This document shows, in pieces, positions 10,499-22,100 of a stretch of 64,000 nt of DNA (position 1 is the first letter of the stretch; every line of letters starts with the position of its first letter). The DNA is from Rhizaria sp. SCN 62-66 (taxonomy: Eukaryota; Rhizaria, unplaced): the NCBI GenBank assembly GCA_001724265.1, contig MEDY01000077.1:1-64000 (forward strand), written 5' to 3'. A program made the translations under genes and the position numbers. The notes below the pieces were generated by a model. It had not been told where the DNA came from, made no database searches, and saw only the letters and a list, made by a program, of their open reading frames with translations.

Positions 10499-11085
10499 CT
10501 CGTCTTCTAAGTGTCACATTACGCATTTCTAACTTACGCGCGCTTGGGTAGTTACCTCTGAGTTGAGTAAACCGTTCCAGCTGTTTCTGTGCTGCGTTAT
10601 GTGATCTTTTCGTCCGTAACAACTTTGAAAAATATGAAAAAATACAAACACAACTTTCATGAACGTGGCCTCTGCTGATGTGGTATCTAGAAAATATCAA
10701 GCCCTATGTTATACACGAATTCGATACGCGAAAATGCTAGCTATGACCAGTAGACGCGTGTTTTATCGCGGAAGTTCGGGAGTTGGCTGACTCGAGCCAG
10801 CTTGTGGCGGCGGCAATAGTGTGGGACCGGTTCATCGTTTCATCGTTCCAGTCACCATCATGACCGTCAATATGCATGCGACCTTAGTAATGTATTTTTA
10901 GTGTTTTAATACATGTACACGTCTTATTATTTCTTTATTGTCATACAGATACGTACTGTATCAAGGCTGTAATCTCTCGACCTTCGGAGCCGTTGGCCCA
11001 CCTCGCGCTTTTCCCTCTGCGACTATAACTCAACTCACAAGCCTCCCTCTGCAACTTCATACGCATCATATCCATCCTTGCTTAG
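10499..11085. other. Spacer between CFAP-like gene and UBZ/PBZ gene
   Basis: 587 bp, AT-rich in the centre, then a pyrimidine-rich leader that ends ccatccttgcttag directly abutting the ATG at 11086. No gene recognised; 3' flank of one gene and promoter/leader of the next. Confidence 0.55.
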
Positions 11086-13677
11086 ATGTCGGCTAACCCT
11101 CCACACGGGTCAGTCCCCGTCAACACAACGCTATCTGGCTCTGTGAGCGGTGCCGCTGCGTCAATGGTCTCGACCCCAGCGACCACGGCCTCAGCTCCCG
11201 CCGCCGCTGCGTCCGCCCCTTCGTCGCTGCATGCCCCTGCATCGACCCCCTTTGCCGTCGCATCCGCCCCCGTGCCTTCCGCGAGTACTTCGTCAATGGC
11301 TAACAAGCGTTCGTTCGAGTCGGTCCGTCAACCCATCGCCGGCCCGAGCACTGCTGCTGCGGCCACTGCTGGGAGTGGTTTCCCCACCCCGACCAAGGCC
11401 CCGTTCCCCTCCGTCGCAGCTAGCCAGAGCAGCAGCTCCAGCGCCAACGCGCCCAGCAGCATGGTCAAGGCTGCGCTTGCAGGCGGGCCCGGCTCTGCGC
11501 CGAAGCCGCCTCTCGCGGCCACAGCCCGTAGTGCCGCCGTCGTCGCCGCCGACGAAGCCATCGCTCGCCAACTCGCCCTCGACGACGACGACGATGACGA
11601 TGATGACGAAGATGGTGATACTGATGCTAACGGACGCCGCGTGCGCTTTTGCCCTACCAGCGACTCTGCAGACAACGAGGCCAGTCGGTCCATCACGCTC
11701 GCTGCCCCCGGCAGCCACAAACACCCAAGCGCGCTGCGCCCCGGCACCGCTGCCGGCGTGACGGCGATGGGAACCGGTGAGGGTACGCATGGGGGCGCCG
11801 CCGTCTCTAAGGACGAGGACACCGATGATCTGACGTTCCAGGCCCTGCTTGAGACGTTCGCGCACATGGGATTGCCACAATCGCAGAGCGCCGGCATGGG
11901 TGCCACCAACTCCTCTGGCGCAAACGTCTTTGGCGGCGGCGCGAACCGCTTCTCCGCCTCAACCCCGTCCCGTGGCCCTTCTGGCGGCCTGACTTCCGGC
12001 GGCGGCGGCTTAACCTTCGGCGCCGCCGCGATCCAAGCCCCCATCTACAACGCGCTGGGCGAGCCCGAGCCGTGCCCAGTCTGCGGCGTCGACGTCGAGA
12101 TGTCGGCCTTCGCGCCGCACGTGTTCGTCTGCCTCAAGTCACTTGACTCTGAAGAGGCGAGGCAGGTGGAGGAGATGGACCGAAAAATCGCGATGGAACT
12201 TGCAGAGGAGGAAATGCTCTACTTGAGCAAAGACAACAATAACAACAACTCAAGTTCTGCGCCGCAGGGCATGGGCGACATGGTCGATGTTCTCCCCTCA
12301 GGTAGCAACAACAACACCGGCGCTGGTAGCGCCAGCATGCTCGACTCTATGACTGGCTCCGGCGCCAGCGCCTCAGCCAGCGGTGGCGGCAGCGGCAGCG
12401 GGCTCGTGACCGGCAACTTGCTCAGCGAGCAGACGCGCATCGCCAAAGAGTACGAGAAGCTCAAGGCGCGCCGCCGCGCGCGCCGCACGCCGTGCCCGCG
12501 CGGCTCTGGCTGCAACGAGACGACCGCGGACCACTACCGGAAGCACTCGCACCCGCCCGCGCAGTGCCCGATCTGCGAGTCAGAGTTTGAGGTGCAGGAG
12601 GTCGGCGACCACGTGACCGTCTGCCTGGGTCTGCCGGATCACTTGCGCATCAAGGGCCGCAAGATGAAGGCCTCGGACTCGGTCTCCGCCGCCGGCAGCC
12701 TCGCTGCGGCCGCCGCTGTAGACGGCAGGGCCGGCGGGAGCCACAACCGGTCGCTGGTGGGTGCGTTCCGGGACAACAGCGGAGACTCCGACGACGATGA
12801 CAGTGACAGCCCTCGCAACAAGCGCCGTGGCCGCCGCGGCAATTGTGCGGGGAACGACTCGAGCGACAGCGATGATAGCGGCGATGACGACGATGAAGAC
12901 GGCGCGATGGGCCGGCACAAGTTCATCGCCGCGACCAGCCACAACCACACCGTCCGCGGCAACGCCACCGGCAGCTTCTCAGGCGCAGGCAAAGGCGCGT
13001 TCGTTGGTGGCAGCGGCAGCGCGGGCGCGACGCCTCTGCGCGCGCGCAGCGTCAGCTCCACGGGCGCCTCGGGTGCCACCGGTGCATCGGGTACTGGGAG
13101 CTTCGGTGGCGGCGGCGCGGGGACGGGACTCTTCTCCAAGAGCTCTGGCAGCAAGCTCAGCGGCAAGTCTAAGGGTGGCGCCGACCTGCCGCGCGGGCTC
13201 GGCGCAGACAGCGACAGCGACGAAGACGGCGACGCTGCCAACGGCGGCGACAGCGCTAGCCGCGGCAACCTGGACCAGAACCACAGCGCCGGCGCCGGCA
13301 ACGCGGCCGGCGGCCCGGGGCTGCGCCGCACTGCGTCGACCTCCGCCCTCATGGGGCAGCTGAGCTCCAACAGCACCAACAACGGTCTCCTCGCGCGCGC
13401 TGGCGGCGGCGGCGAGTTATCAGTGCGCCAGATGGGCGCCATGGCGCGAATGGTGTTGCAGCAACAGCAGCAGCAGCGCAGCGGCGGCGCCGGTGGGGCG
13501 GCTGGCGGGGATAACGAGCTTCCTGTGCACTCGCTGCTCGACGCGTTCAAGACGCTCGGATTCACCAAAGATGCGCTGTCCAAGGCGCATAAGGACCTGC
13601 AGCAACAACAGCAGCAGCAACAGGCACATCAGCAGCAGTCGTCATCATCGCTGAGTGGTGGCGATGCGAAAAAGTGA
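11086..13677 (+). CDS. Protein with two UBZ4-type and one PBZ zinc finger
   Basis: A predicted reader of ubiquitin and poly(ADP-ribose), probably in DNA-damage signalling. In 863 residues, finger 1 (about 330-349) is CPVCGVDVEMSAFAPHVFVC, spacing C-x2-C-x11-H-x3-C, the RAD18-type UBZ4 pattern. Finger 2 (about 470-488) is CPRGSGCNETTADHYRKHSH, spacing C-x5-C-x6-H-x5-H, the PBZ pattern of APLF and CHFR. Finger 3 (about 494-513) is CPICESEFEVQEVGDHVTVC, again UBZ4 spacing. The rest is Ala/Ser/Gly/Asp low complexity. Two short helices look alike: LTFQALLETFAHMGL near 250 and VHSLLDAFKTLGF near 820, possibly a repeated interaction motif. Single exon, ATG start, TGA stop. Convergent with the OGG1-type gene downstream, itself a DNA-repair gene, which may be coincidence. 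Ligand binding is inferred from spacing only. Confidence 0.82.
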   Translation: MSANPPHGSVPVNTTLSGSVSGAAASMVSTPATTASAPAAAASAPSSLHAPASTPFAVASAPVPSASTSSMANKRSFESVRQPIAGPSTAAAATAGSGFPTPTKAPFPSVAASQSSSSSANAPSSMVKAALAGGPGSAPKPPLAATARSAAVVAADEAIARQLALDDDDDDDDDEDGDTDANGRRVRFCPTSDSADNEASRSITLAAPGSHKHPSALRPGTAAGVTAMGTGEGTHGGAAVSKDEDTDDLTFQALLETFAHMGLPQSQSAGMGATNSSGANVFGGGANRFSASTPSRGPSGGLTSGGGGLTFGAAAIQAPIYNALGEPEPCPVCGVDVEMSAFAPHVFVCLKSLDSEEARQVEEMDRKIAMELAEEEMLYLSKDNNNNNSSSAPQGMGDMVDVLPSGSNNNTGAGSASMLDSMTGSGASASASGGGSGSGLVTGNLLSEQTRIAKEYEKLKARRRARRTPCPRGSGCNETTADHYRKHSHPPAQCPICESEFEVQEVGDHVTVCLGLPDHLRIKGRKMKASDSVSAAGSLAAAAAVDGRAGGSHNRSLVGAFRDNSGDSDDDDSDSPRNKRRGRRGNCAGNDSSDSDDSGDDDDEDGAMGRHKFIAATSHNHTVRGNATGSFSGAGKGAFVGGSGSAGATPLRARSVSSTGASGATGASGTGSFGGGGAGTGLFSKSSGSKLSGKSKGGADLPRGLGADSDSDEDGDAANGGDSASRGNLDQNHSAGAGNAAGGPGLRRTASTSALMGQLSSNSTNNGLLARAGGGGELSVRQMGAMARMVLQQQQQQRSGGAGGAAGGDNELPVHSLLDAFKTLGFTKDALSKAHKDLQQQQQQQQAHQQQSSSSLSGGDAKK

Positions 13678-13932
13678 TCACCTAATTGTTTACAGGTGAA
13701 CTTGCCATTAAAACAAAAGTGACAAACAAACACTGACCGACAATCGCAACATTGAACGTGCGCTGATTCACAGTGTTACCAGTGACATTTTGTAATTATG
13801 TATTAAGTTGTTTCAGTGACATTTCTCAGGAGGGCCATTCAAATCACAATCATTATTATCACTAGTATATGAAGAACTAAATACAGGATCTTAAACTAAA
13901 GTATGAACCATTATAGAGCTGTAGAAAACGCA
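13678..13932. other. Convergent 3' spacer
   Basis: 255 bp of AT-rich sequence between the stop codons of two convergent genes (UBZ/PBZ and OGG1-type). It must contain both polyadenylation regions. No clear AATAAA in either direction. Confidence 0.5.
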
Positions 13933-16900
13933 TTATTTGTTAGCAGCCCGCTTGCTGCGTGAAGCTGGCTTCTTTGAGCCGGCACTACTGCTGACATTCT
14001 TGCTGCCTTTTTGAAGCTGCTGCTGCTCTTTGGAGCTTGGTCCGACGGCACTCGAAATGCTGCTACTGGTTGCAGTCGTTGTCTTGTTTGAGTCAGAGTT
14101 AGCTTCCGAGTCAAGGGCGGACTTAAACGCAGGCAAATCTGAGGTGAAGAGCAGTGAATGCGCCCAGCCAGCGAGGGGGCCGAACAAATCGTAAAAGAAC
14201 GCGTTCACAGAAGCGTAGATGGGAGCTGTCACAGTCATTTGCGTCAATGTGACGCTACTAGTGCTGACATCAGAAGTGTTTGTATCACTCGAGTTACTGC
14301 TCTTGCCTTTGCTACCCGTGCCTTGGCTACTGTGATTGTTGGTGCCGGTGCTAGCGTTGTTGGGAGAGTCGTTATAATAGCTCTTAATCAGCGTTAACAA
14401 TGCACTGTGGCGCTTAGTGGAGCTACTTGCAAGCGTACTCCCAACGAGGCTCGAACTAATGCCTGCGCTGGCGTCGCTGGGGCTGTTGCCAGTGTGAGTG
14501 TAGTTCGCTGCGAGCTTAAGCGCCATTGCAAGCCGGGCTTTGTTCAATGCTGTCACAACATTGACGACGGCGCTCTCCAGTCTTGCCTTCTCAGCAGTGA
14601 CTGCCACGGACTGAGCAGTTCCAGAATGCTGTGATGCAGACGCACTAGTTGCAGAGGGTTCGTGCTCTTTGCTCTCAGCGCAAAAACGAGCAAGAGTAAG
14701 AGGGTGTGAAGACGCCAATGCGAGCATAAACGGGGGCATGACTTGCAACCAGGGCAACACTGCAGCAACGTCACTAGGCTCGACCACAGTCACCGCCTTC
14801 ACCTTTGCCTTGCTCGCAACCGTTTTACCATTCTTTGCAGGTTCTTCTTCGTCACCATGAGTCGCTGTGCTTGGGCTAACCATGCCTGCGTTGTCATCCG
14901 TGTTGTTGGTGTTGATCATGTTGTTGTCCGTCTTCAAAAGCAACGCGGCAACCGCAGCAACGTGTTCTAGCTTCGACGGCAACTGCCAGCCAGCCTTAAC
15001 GTTACTGCTGCTGGCGCTCACCTGTGGAGCCCCGTCAGTACTCGAGGGCACAAGTACTGGAGCAATGGGGGAGAGAGAGGACGCGGCTTCAGCAAAGCAC
15101 CGAGCTGCCTCAATCTTTGCCTGAGAGATCACAGAAACAGGAGCACCGCTCAAGCCAGCGCTGGTGCGCGCATCTTCACTTGCGTTTACTCTTGCACACC
15201 ACTGCTGTAAGACATCACTTGCGCTCACTGCCTTGGGCTTCTTGCTACCTTTACCACTCGTGGTGCCAATCGCGGTCTCAGAATCATCCGCTGAGTTTAC
15301 GCGACCACTCGCACTAGAACTGTTGTTTTTACTAACAACATTGCCAGCACTGGTCATCTTATCATTGAGCGTCTCAGCCCACTTGTTGATCGCATGTCCA
15401 TAGTCCCTCACGGCAACCTGGATCATGTGCGTATCAATCGGCACCAGTCCCAGCGCGTCAACGCTGAACAGCGCCGCACAGTCACAGACTTTGCTGCCAA
15501 CGCCGCTCAGAGACTGAAGTTGCCGCCGCACAAACCATAGCGGTAGCCGAGATTGCTCGTACCATGGAATGGCAGTCACCGTTGCGGCTAGGTTACCGCC
15601 ATCCAAGGAAACATGACTCTGCGGAGTCAGCGAGGCTTGGCTTTCGTCGAGTGAGCCGTCGTGCCAGCGCAGGAGTCGCATGCCCCGCGCCCCGCCCAAG
15701 TCATTGCTCACAGTCACGGATGACTGTGACATGAACTTTGCACGATAGCCGTAGCCTACCACGCGCAACAAGGCTTCCGTTGTGTTGTAGGAGAGAGTGT
15801 TAGCAATGGCGCTGCTCCCAGTGGCACGGTTAGACAGACTGTGAGCGGGCGGTGTGAAGTGACTGTGAGCAGCGAGGACTGTGGGAGGAGGGAACTCATA
15901 CAAAGGAAAGTTGATTTCGATACTGTTACTCGAATTGCTATGTTCAGTCTGGGGGTGGGTCTTTGTTTGATAGCTCGGCACCATCGAGACTGTCAGCTGC
16001 TCGACAGTAGGCGGGAGCGTCAGTGACGAAACATTGTCAGCAGAAGCACTGTCAAGCAACTTTGAGCTCTCACTACCGTAGTTCTTAAGTGGCTGCGAGT
16101 TACTGACCGCGTATGGGCTCAATGTAAACCGCCATTGTAAAACAGATTTGCTGGCGGTGTCGCTATTCGTGTCAGCAGTGTTGTTGTCGGCGTTGCCGCG
16201 TTTACTGGCAGGCTTCGCTCGCTTCACCTTCTGCTGACTTTGTAGCTTGATATCAGCATCACCGTCACCAGCATCATCATCAGCGTCATAAGCACCGCCC
16301 GTGCTATTGCTTGTTGTGCTCAGAGTCACTGTAAGAACGCCAATAGGCCGTCCCATCGCCGCCCGCAACCGGTGCAACATCGCGCCAATGCGGCCGATGT
16401 GGTTGTTTGAGCTGCAGATAAACGACGCCAAACATTCCCAGGGATCCTGCCGCAGCAGACGCATGCCCCTTAGAGTCGTCTTCTCACGGTATGTCTGTTC
16501 GACGTTGGTGTCTGCTGTAGGCGCGCCAGGTGTAGGTGCTTCAGTAAACACGGTTGTATCAGTTGTAAGTAGCAGAGAACGCAAGCGGGGGTCAACAGCG
16601 GCCCAGTCACGGGTCAGCTGTTGCAGCGGAGGCACAACAAACGCGGGGGCCGCACTGTTAATGCCATCGTCACTGTTCATGCCAGAAATGTGTTCGCCTA
16701 GACGACTGCGGTGAGCTGTACTGAGAGGCAGACGTAGGAAATCACGCAGCATTGCTTCAGCTTCAGCGTCAGCTTCAGCGTCAGCTTCAGCGTCAGCTTC
16801 TGCTTCAGCGTCTGCGTCGACATCAGTCTTCGCTTGAGTATCAAACTCGCTCTTAATCGCTATCGCTGCATGAGTACTCGCTGTAGTGACGTTGCTGTTG

Positions 16901-17627
16901 GTAGTGGCCTGACTGTGACTCGCGTTGCTGTTGCTGTTGTTATGCGTGGCTGAAGGTAGTGGCTGCACTGTGACGGTGAGAATGTCTTGTCCCACAAAGG
17001 GATACAGCGGGAACCGGGCTTGCAGCTCGTTGCTAGAAGCCAACACCGCACTGTCAGTCGGGACCGCAGTCGTGCTAGCGTTGGTAGAGCTTGCAACCGC
17101 ATCAGTGTTTGCGTGTGGTTGCGGGAGCGATGCGAGGCGCGAGTACAGTACGTCGTTGCTCAGCTCGCTTAAGGCAATAGCGTGACGCCCAACAACACCA
17201 ACCCATGTTGACAACACGCCGTTCGTTGCAAAAGGTGCGCCGTCACTCATACTGCGCTTCGTTGCGGCGATTTGTAGAGATTGAAGAGGTAAGGGAGCAG
17301 GGATCTTATGCCAGCCAAAGCATTGTCCGTTCGCGAGGGTCACCTGCAGCCGCAACTCACTCGCAGGCACGTCAAGAGAGTGCCATACGGGGCTCGCTCG
17401 CGTGCTCATAAGCCGATGGCGCAATGTGCACGGGAACCGACAGAGTAGAGCGCGGGAGCGAGGCAGGAAGGCGCGTTTGGATGCGAAAGAGGAGAGCACA
17501 ACAAGCTACACAAAAATGAATAGCATGGAGGCATGTGCAAATATGATGATAGATGTATAATTAAGGCAACGTGCATCACGATATGCTTCAATACTCTTAC
17601 TTGAAAAATGCAACTGTTGACGATCAT
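13933..17627 (-). CDS. OGG1: OGG1-type 8-oxoguanine DNA glycosylase/lyase with large insertions
   Basis: The HhH-GPD glycosylase removes 8-oxoguanine opposite C and nicks the abasic site. Exon 1 (17627..17601) encodes only nine residues, then a GTAAGA...TGTAG intron (17506-17600, phase 0), then exon 2 (17505..13933, stop TAA). The product is about 1199 residues against about 345 in human. Conserved blocks in family order are [20 protein letters not shown] (about 45), [20 protein letters not shown] and [12 protein letters not shown] (from about 355), [31 protein letters not shown] with catalytic lysine K681, VPIDTHM with aspartate D700, and [17 protein letters not shown] (about 1115). The K-to-D distance of 19 equals human K249-D268. 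Ser/Thr/Asn/Ala-rich insertions of hundreds of residues separate blocks. The spliced N-terminus is hydrophobic then Arg-rich and acid-free ([19 protein letters not shown]), a likely mitochondrial presequence. An internal ATG at 17409 could give a nuclear form. Confidence 0.9.
16754..16819 (-). repeat. 12-bp tandem repeat coding for (Ala-Glu-Ala-Asp)n
   Basis: On the plus strand the unit gcttcagcgtca recurs about four times with degenerate copies on either side. It keeps frame and codes alternating Ala with Glu or Asp inside an OGG1 insertion. Likely slippage-prone and length-polymorphic. Confidence 0.85.
17506..17600 (-). other. Intron 1 of OGG1-type gene
   Basis: GTAAGA donor after TTT CAA and ttcatttttgtgtag acceptor before CTT GTT. 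Phase 0, 95 bp. Without this splice the long exon lacks an ATG before residue 43 of the model. Confidence 0.65.
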
Positions 17628-19178
17628 TCTGGTGAACTATTCACCGATTTTCTCGAGCTCTTCGTGCTGACCTAACACAACATCTCAGTCACCGATCGGT
17701 CACCATGGTACTCGAGTAACCATCTTCCATGCCTAACCTGATTCAAAGATGCTGTAAACGTACACGTTCTTACAGCTATTCACAATTAGTTAACTGCAGA
17801 TTTATTGCTCAACGGTTAAGCAGCACCCGCAGAAGTGATGACACTCGCAGGGTTGCATGATATAAAGGAAATACTAACGATTGCTTAGTGAAGAGCGTTG
17901 TCGTGCTGTTGAAAGTGTTATCGCTGTTGCAATTGTTACGATACGCAGTGACGCAGTATTGTAGTTCTGAGTGGAAGCCAAGTGTTGGGTATGGTAGTTA
18001 TGTCTCACAACACAACTAGCAGCATACGATTTAACAAACAACAAAAGGAGGGTAATAAAAACCGAGAGAGAGGAAAAATAAAAAGACAGACATACATGGA
18101 GAGCGTGCCATATTATAACACGAAAGCAACAAGTAAGAGAGGAAAAAACAAACAAACGTAATTAAGCAAACACCATCTGACTTAGTGAAACTTTGTACGC
18201 ATACAAAAGCACTAGTGACAGAACCAAACTGAACCCACGACAGCACTTGGTAAACTTGAACAGCCACACCAAAACAACATCAATAATTCAAGTTGTAGAA
18301 CCTAAGAGCGCTAATCGCGAGGACAATAAACAACAAGAGCCACGACATACGGTACATCAAACAAGAGATCACGCCTAGAATGTAAATGCACACACAAAAC
18401 ATCTCTAGAAATGAATACTACATTAATGTCCACATACCCGCTAAAAAGAAAAAGATCAGAATAGTAGAAAACAAACGCAGGGAAAAATCAACAACGAACC
18501 GGGGAACACAGAGGACAAAGTATGAAACAAAAACGAAAAACAAAGCAGTGGGAGATACACACGGTCTAAGGTTCAAGCAAGCAAGGGAATTTGATGTCAA
18601 AATTATATTTCCTTAACACGAAGAAAATGACTGGGAATTTAAAGCAAAGCAAAACACATTGGGGAATCAAATTCAAATCTTCCTTTACAAACTGATAAGA
18701 CAAAACAAGTAACAAGTTGCATTGTTCAAGAGCACAGCTGCAAGGGCAATTAAGGCAGCGAGCTCAATTGAATGCGACGGTTGGTTGACTGCGACTTATG
18801 GTTGTGACTGTAGTCGCTTTGCTGAACACAACGTTTGCACAAAGCGGCACGTAGTCACGATATGGAGCAAGTTTGCGTGTGTGCGTGTGTGTTACTGTTA
18901 CTCACTCACATGTCAAAAGCACTGCACCAATCATCCACCACATCTCGTCACTTCACCACCCATGACACACAGTATTTGTTTTGGTCCCTCATGCACGTTA
19001 CAACACGTTACAAAGTCAATCAGCACGAAAATATCAAGTCTCAGAAGCAGTTACATCTTATATTAGGTTCTACTACTACTATGTGTACATGTACAGGTAT
19101 GTAAGCTTCATTTTCTTGTTGTTCTTCACAGAAACAGCGGACCCGCGCTCGCGTGCTTCGAGCTTAGCATAGCTTAAC
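17628..19178. other. Long AT-rich spacer, no gene seen
   Basis: This 1.55-kb stretch between the OGG1-type start and the kinase 3' end is the longest non-coding part of the window. It is AT-rich with A-rich runs on the plus strand (18030-18620). Short open frames on both strands lack domain signal and the GC-rich coding composition of real genes nearby. No tRNA, U-snRNA or snoRNA hallmark was recognised. It holds the OGG1 promoter and kinase 3' flank. Confidence 0.55.
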
Positions 19179-22100
19179 TTAGAAGTCGGCGTCCCAATTG
19201 GACCCGTCGGGCTGGTACGCCATGTCCTCCTCCTGAAGGTTCGCGGTGTGCGCGTACTTGCTCGCGTCTGTCGACGAAGTGACCGTGGGCACGTAGGGCG
19301 CGGGAATCTTGCGCTCCAGCAGCAGTTTGAAGTCGAAGTTCGCAAAAAAGGCCTGCGCGCGCACGGCGGCGGCGCCGTTGCCGGAGCAGCCAAGACGGCG
19401 CGAGGCGCGGACTTCGAGCAAAGACGCGATGATAGCGCGCGCGGCGGGGGAGAAGTGAGCGGGCATGTTGTAGCGACCCTCGACGATGCGCGTGTATGTC
19501 GTCATCGGATCCTCTTCGTAGAAAGGTGGGAACGCGGCGAGCATCTCGTAGATGAGCACGCCGAGCGTCCACCAGTCGACCGCGGTGCCGTGGCCGCGGG
19601 AAGCAACGATCTCGGGCGCGAGGTAGTCGGGGGTGCCGCAGAGGGTCCACGTCTTGCCGGTGACTTCCTTGGCAAAGCCAAAGTCGGTGATTTTGAGGTA
19701 GCCCGCGGCGTCGAGCAGAAGGTTCTCAGGCTTCAGGTCGCGATATGCAATCGAGCGGGCGTGCATGCACTCGAACGTGCACAGCACAGACGCAGCCTAA
19801 AGTAAAAGGTCGGATTAAACAGAAGGAGAAGAAAGAGAGTTGTGAGATTCGATGAAACCAAGTCGTACTTCTAAATGGAACTCGGACTACATGTGGATTG
19901 GTAACGAATAATTTAGTTGTGATATCGAGCATGGACGTACGTAGAAGATGACCCAGGGCTCGGGGAAGAGGCGCTGCTGGCGGAGGAAGGTAAAGAGCTC
20001 GCCACCAAGCACGGGCTCAAGCAGGAAGTAGAGCTTGTTCTGCGTCTGATAGGTGTTGTACAGACGCACGATGAACGGGTGCAGGAGATTGTTGAGGACC
20101 CACTTCTCGGAGAGGATGTGCGCCTGCTGCTGCGTGGCGACAATCTGCTGCTTGTTGACGCTCTTGAGCGCGTAGGTGTTGCCGGCGCGGTCGCGCACGA
20201 GACGGACGAAGCCGAAAGAGCCCTTGCCGAGGGTCGCGAGGGGCTCGAGATCGCTGAGGTTGGCGATCGGCCGGCCCTGGCTGTTGATGGCGATGGCGTT
20301 GAAGGTGTTGGCGCCGTTGCTAGCCGGGGCGGTGTTGGTGTACTGAACCTGCTGGAGCTGTTGCTGGACAGTCTGCATCTGCTGCTGCTGTTGAGGCTGC
20401 TGCTGCGCATACTGCTGCTGCTGTTGCTGTTGCTGCTGCTGGAGATACTGCTGTTGCTGCTGCTGTGGCTGCTGCTGGGTGACAGCGTGCTGCTGTTGCG
20501 ACACAACACCCGTCGTCGCCGAAACAACTGCAGATGTGTTGTTGATGTTGCTCTTCTTAGCGGCATTGGCCGACACGGGGCGCGAGATAATCGTGGCGTC
20601 GACGCCGTACTTGACGGCCTGGCTCTCGAGGATGTCCACAACGGGCCCCAGGAGCAGCTTGAACGTGTGGCGGTCCAGCCGCAGGCACTCGACCTCGCCC
20701 ACAGTCACCGCCGAGGCCGCGCGGGGCTGGTCGTACAGCAACGCCAGCTCGCCGAAGTAGGACCCGGAGCCCAGCGTCACAGAGGTGCCGTTGGGCATGA
20801 CCACGCCGTTGTCAACGTTAGCATGCGCGAGCGCGGCGTCCGCGCTTGCGACGGAATCTGGCGTCGACGCAGGCGGCGAGGGCGTCGCGGAAGACGTGAT
20901 AGCGACAGTGCCGTTGACGATGACGTACATGGCATCACCGGCGTCGCCCTTGGAGAAGATGGCCGTCTCGGGCGGGAAGTAGACCGCGTCCATGGCCTCG
21001 GCAATGCGGCGGCGCTCGAACTCGGTCAGCGACGCCAGAAACGCGACCCGGCGGAGGAAGTTGATGCGCTGTTCGAGCTTCTGTGCGCCGACCGCCTTGG
21101 TGACGGTGAGCCACGTGAAGCGGTCCAGCACCCACAGCACAGAGTCCGTGGTAGGCGTGACCGTGGCGGCGCGCGGGGCCGAGTTGAGCAGCGCCAACTC
21201 GCCGAAGTACTCGCCCGCGGACACGGCCCCCACGGCGCGCGTGACGCCGTCGGCACCGCGCTGGGTGACTGCGAAGGAGCCGTGCTCGACGACGTAGAGC
21301 TGCGTGCCGAGGTCACCCTGGGTCACGACGGGGCGGCCCGCCGGGACGGCAACGGCAAACATTGCCAGAATCAGCGTCAGGCGGTCGTCCAGCGCCATGC
21401 CGGAGAAGAGCGGGCAGCGCGACAGCGCCGTCAGGATCGTCGTGCTGGTGGGGCGAGCAAAACGAAGGGGAAGCACAGAATTGATGAATATGTGAGGAAT
21501 TTGTGGGGCGCTTGAATTAGATTAGATTGGTTCAAAGACAAATTAACTTAAAGGTTAATTTGATTCAATTTTACGGTGCATAGGCACAATCACATTGATA
21601 CATATTCGAATTTGTGAAGTGCACCCCGAGCACAATGTGTAGTTACGTGTTCTGTTTGCAACGTACCGCGTCTCGCTGGTCATAGCGTGCGTGGGCTTGG
21701 CGGGGCGCTTCAGCTCGCCGCCGGCGTCGCCAATGCGGGCCGGGAGCGTGACGGTGAGATTGGGGCGGCGGGCCGCGAACGGCAACGGGAGCGACTTGAC
21801 GAGGTCGAGGAACTGGTCTTTGCGCAACATCATGCACGTGACGGCACTGGTGGCGATCACTGTCGCGCTGCGCTTCTCGTTCCGGAGCAGCGCCGTCTCG
21901 CCAAAGTAGTCGCCGGCGACAAGGCGACCGGCCTCGACGAGGTGTTTGAGGTTGGTATCGAAAGTGACAACCTTGGCGGTGCCCTGAATCATGAGGTAGA
22001 ACTCTTTGCCCGGGTCGCCCTCGTGGAAGATCGACACACCATCAGAGAATTTCTGCGCGGATATACGCATGGTAACAAAAAAAAGCAGCAATAACAGACA

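Noticed and set aside
16754-16819. Tandem repeat as a possible CRISPR array or mobile-element end
   Set aside because: It is a 12-bp in-frame amino-acid repeat within a coding exon of a eukaryotic gene, with no spacers.
17410-17499. GTG at 17499 as start codon of the OGG1-type protein
   Set aside because: Non-ATG initiation is unnecessary: a consensus splice to an upstream ATG exon keeps the same frame.
17628-19178. Short open frames of 60-114 codons on both strands in the AT-rich spacer
   Set aside because: They match no family, are AT-rich unlike real exons here and overlap each other on both strands.
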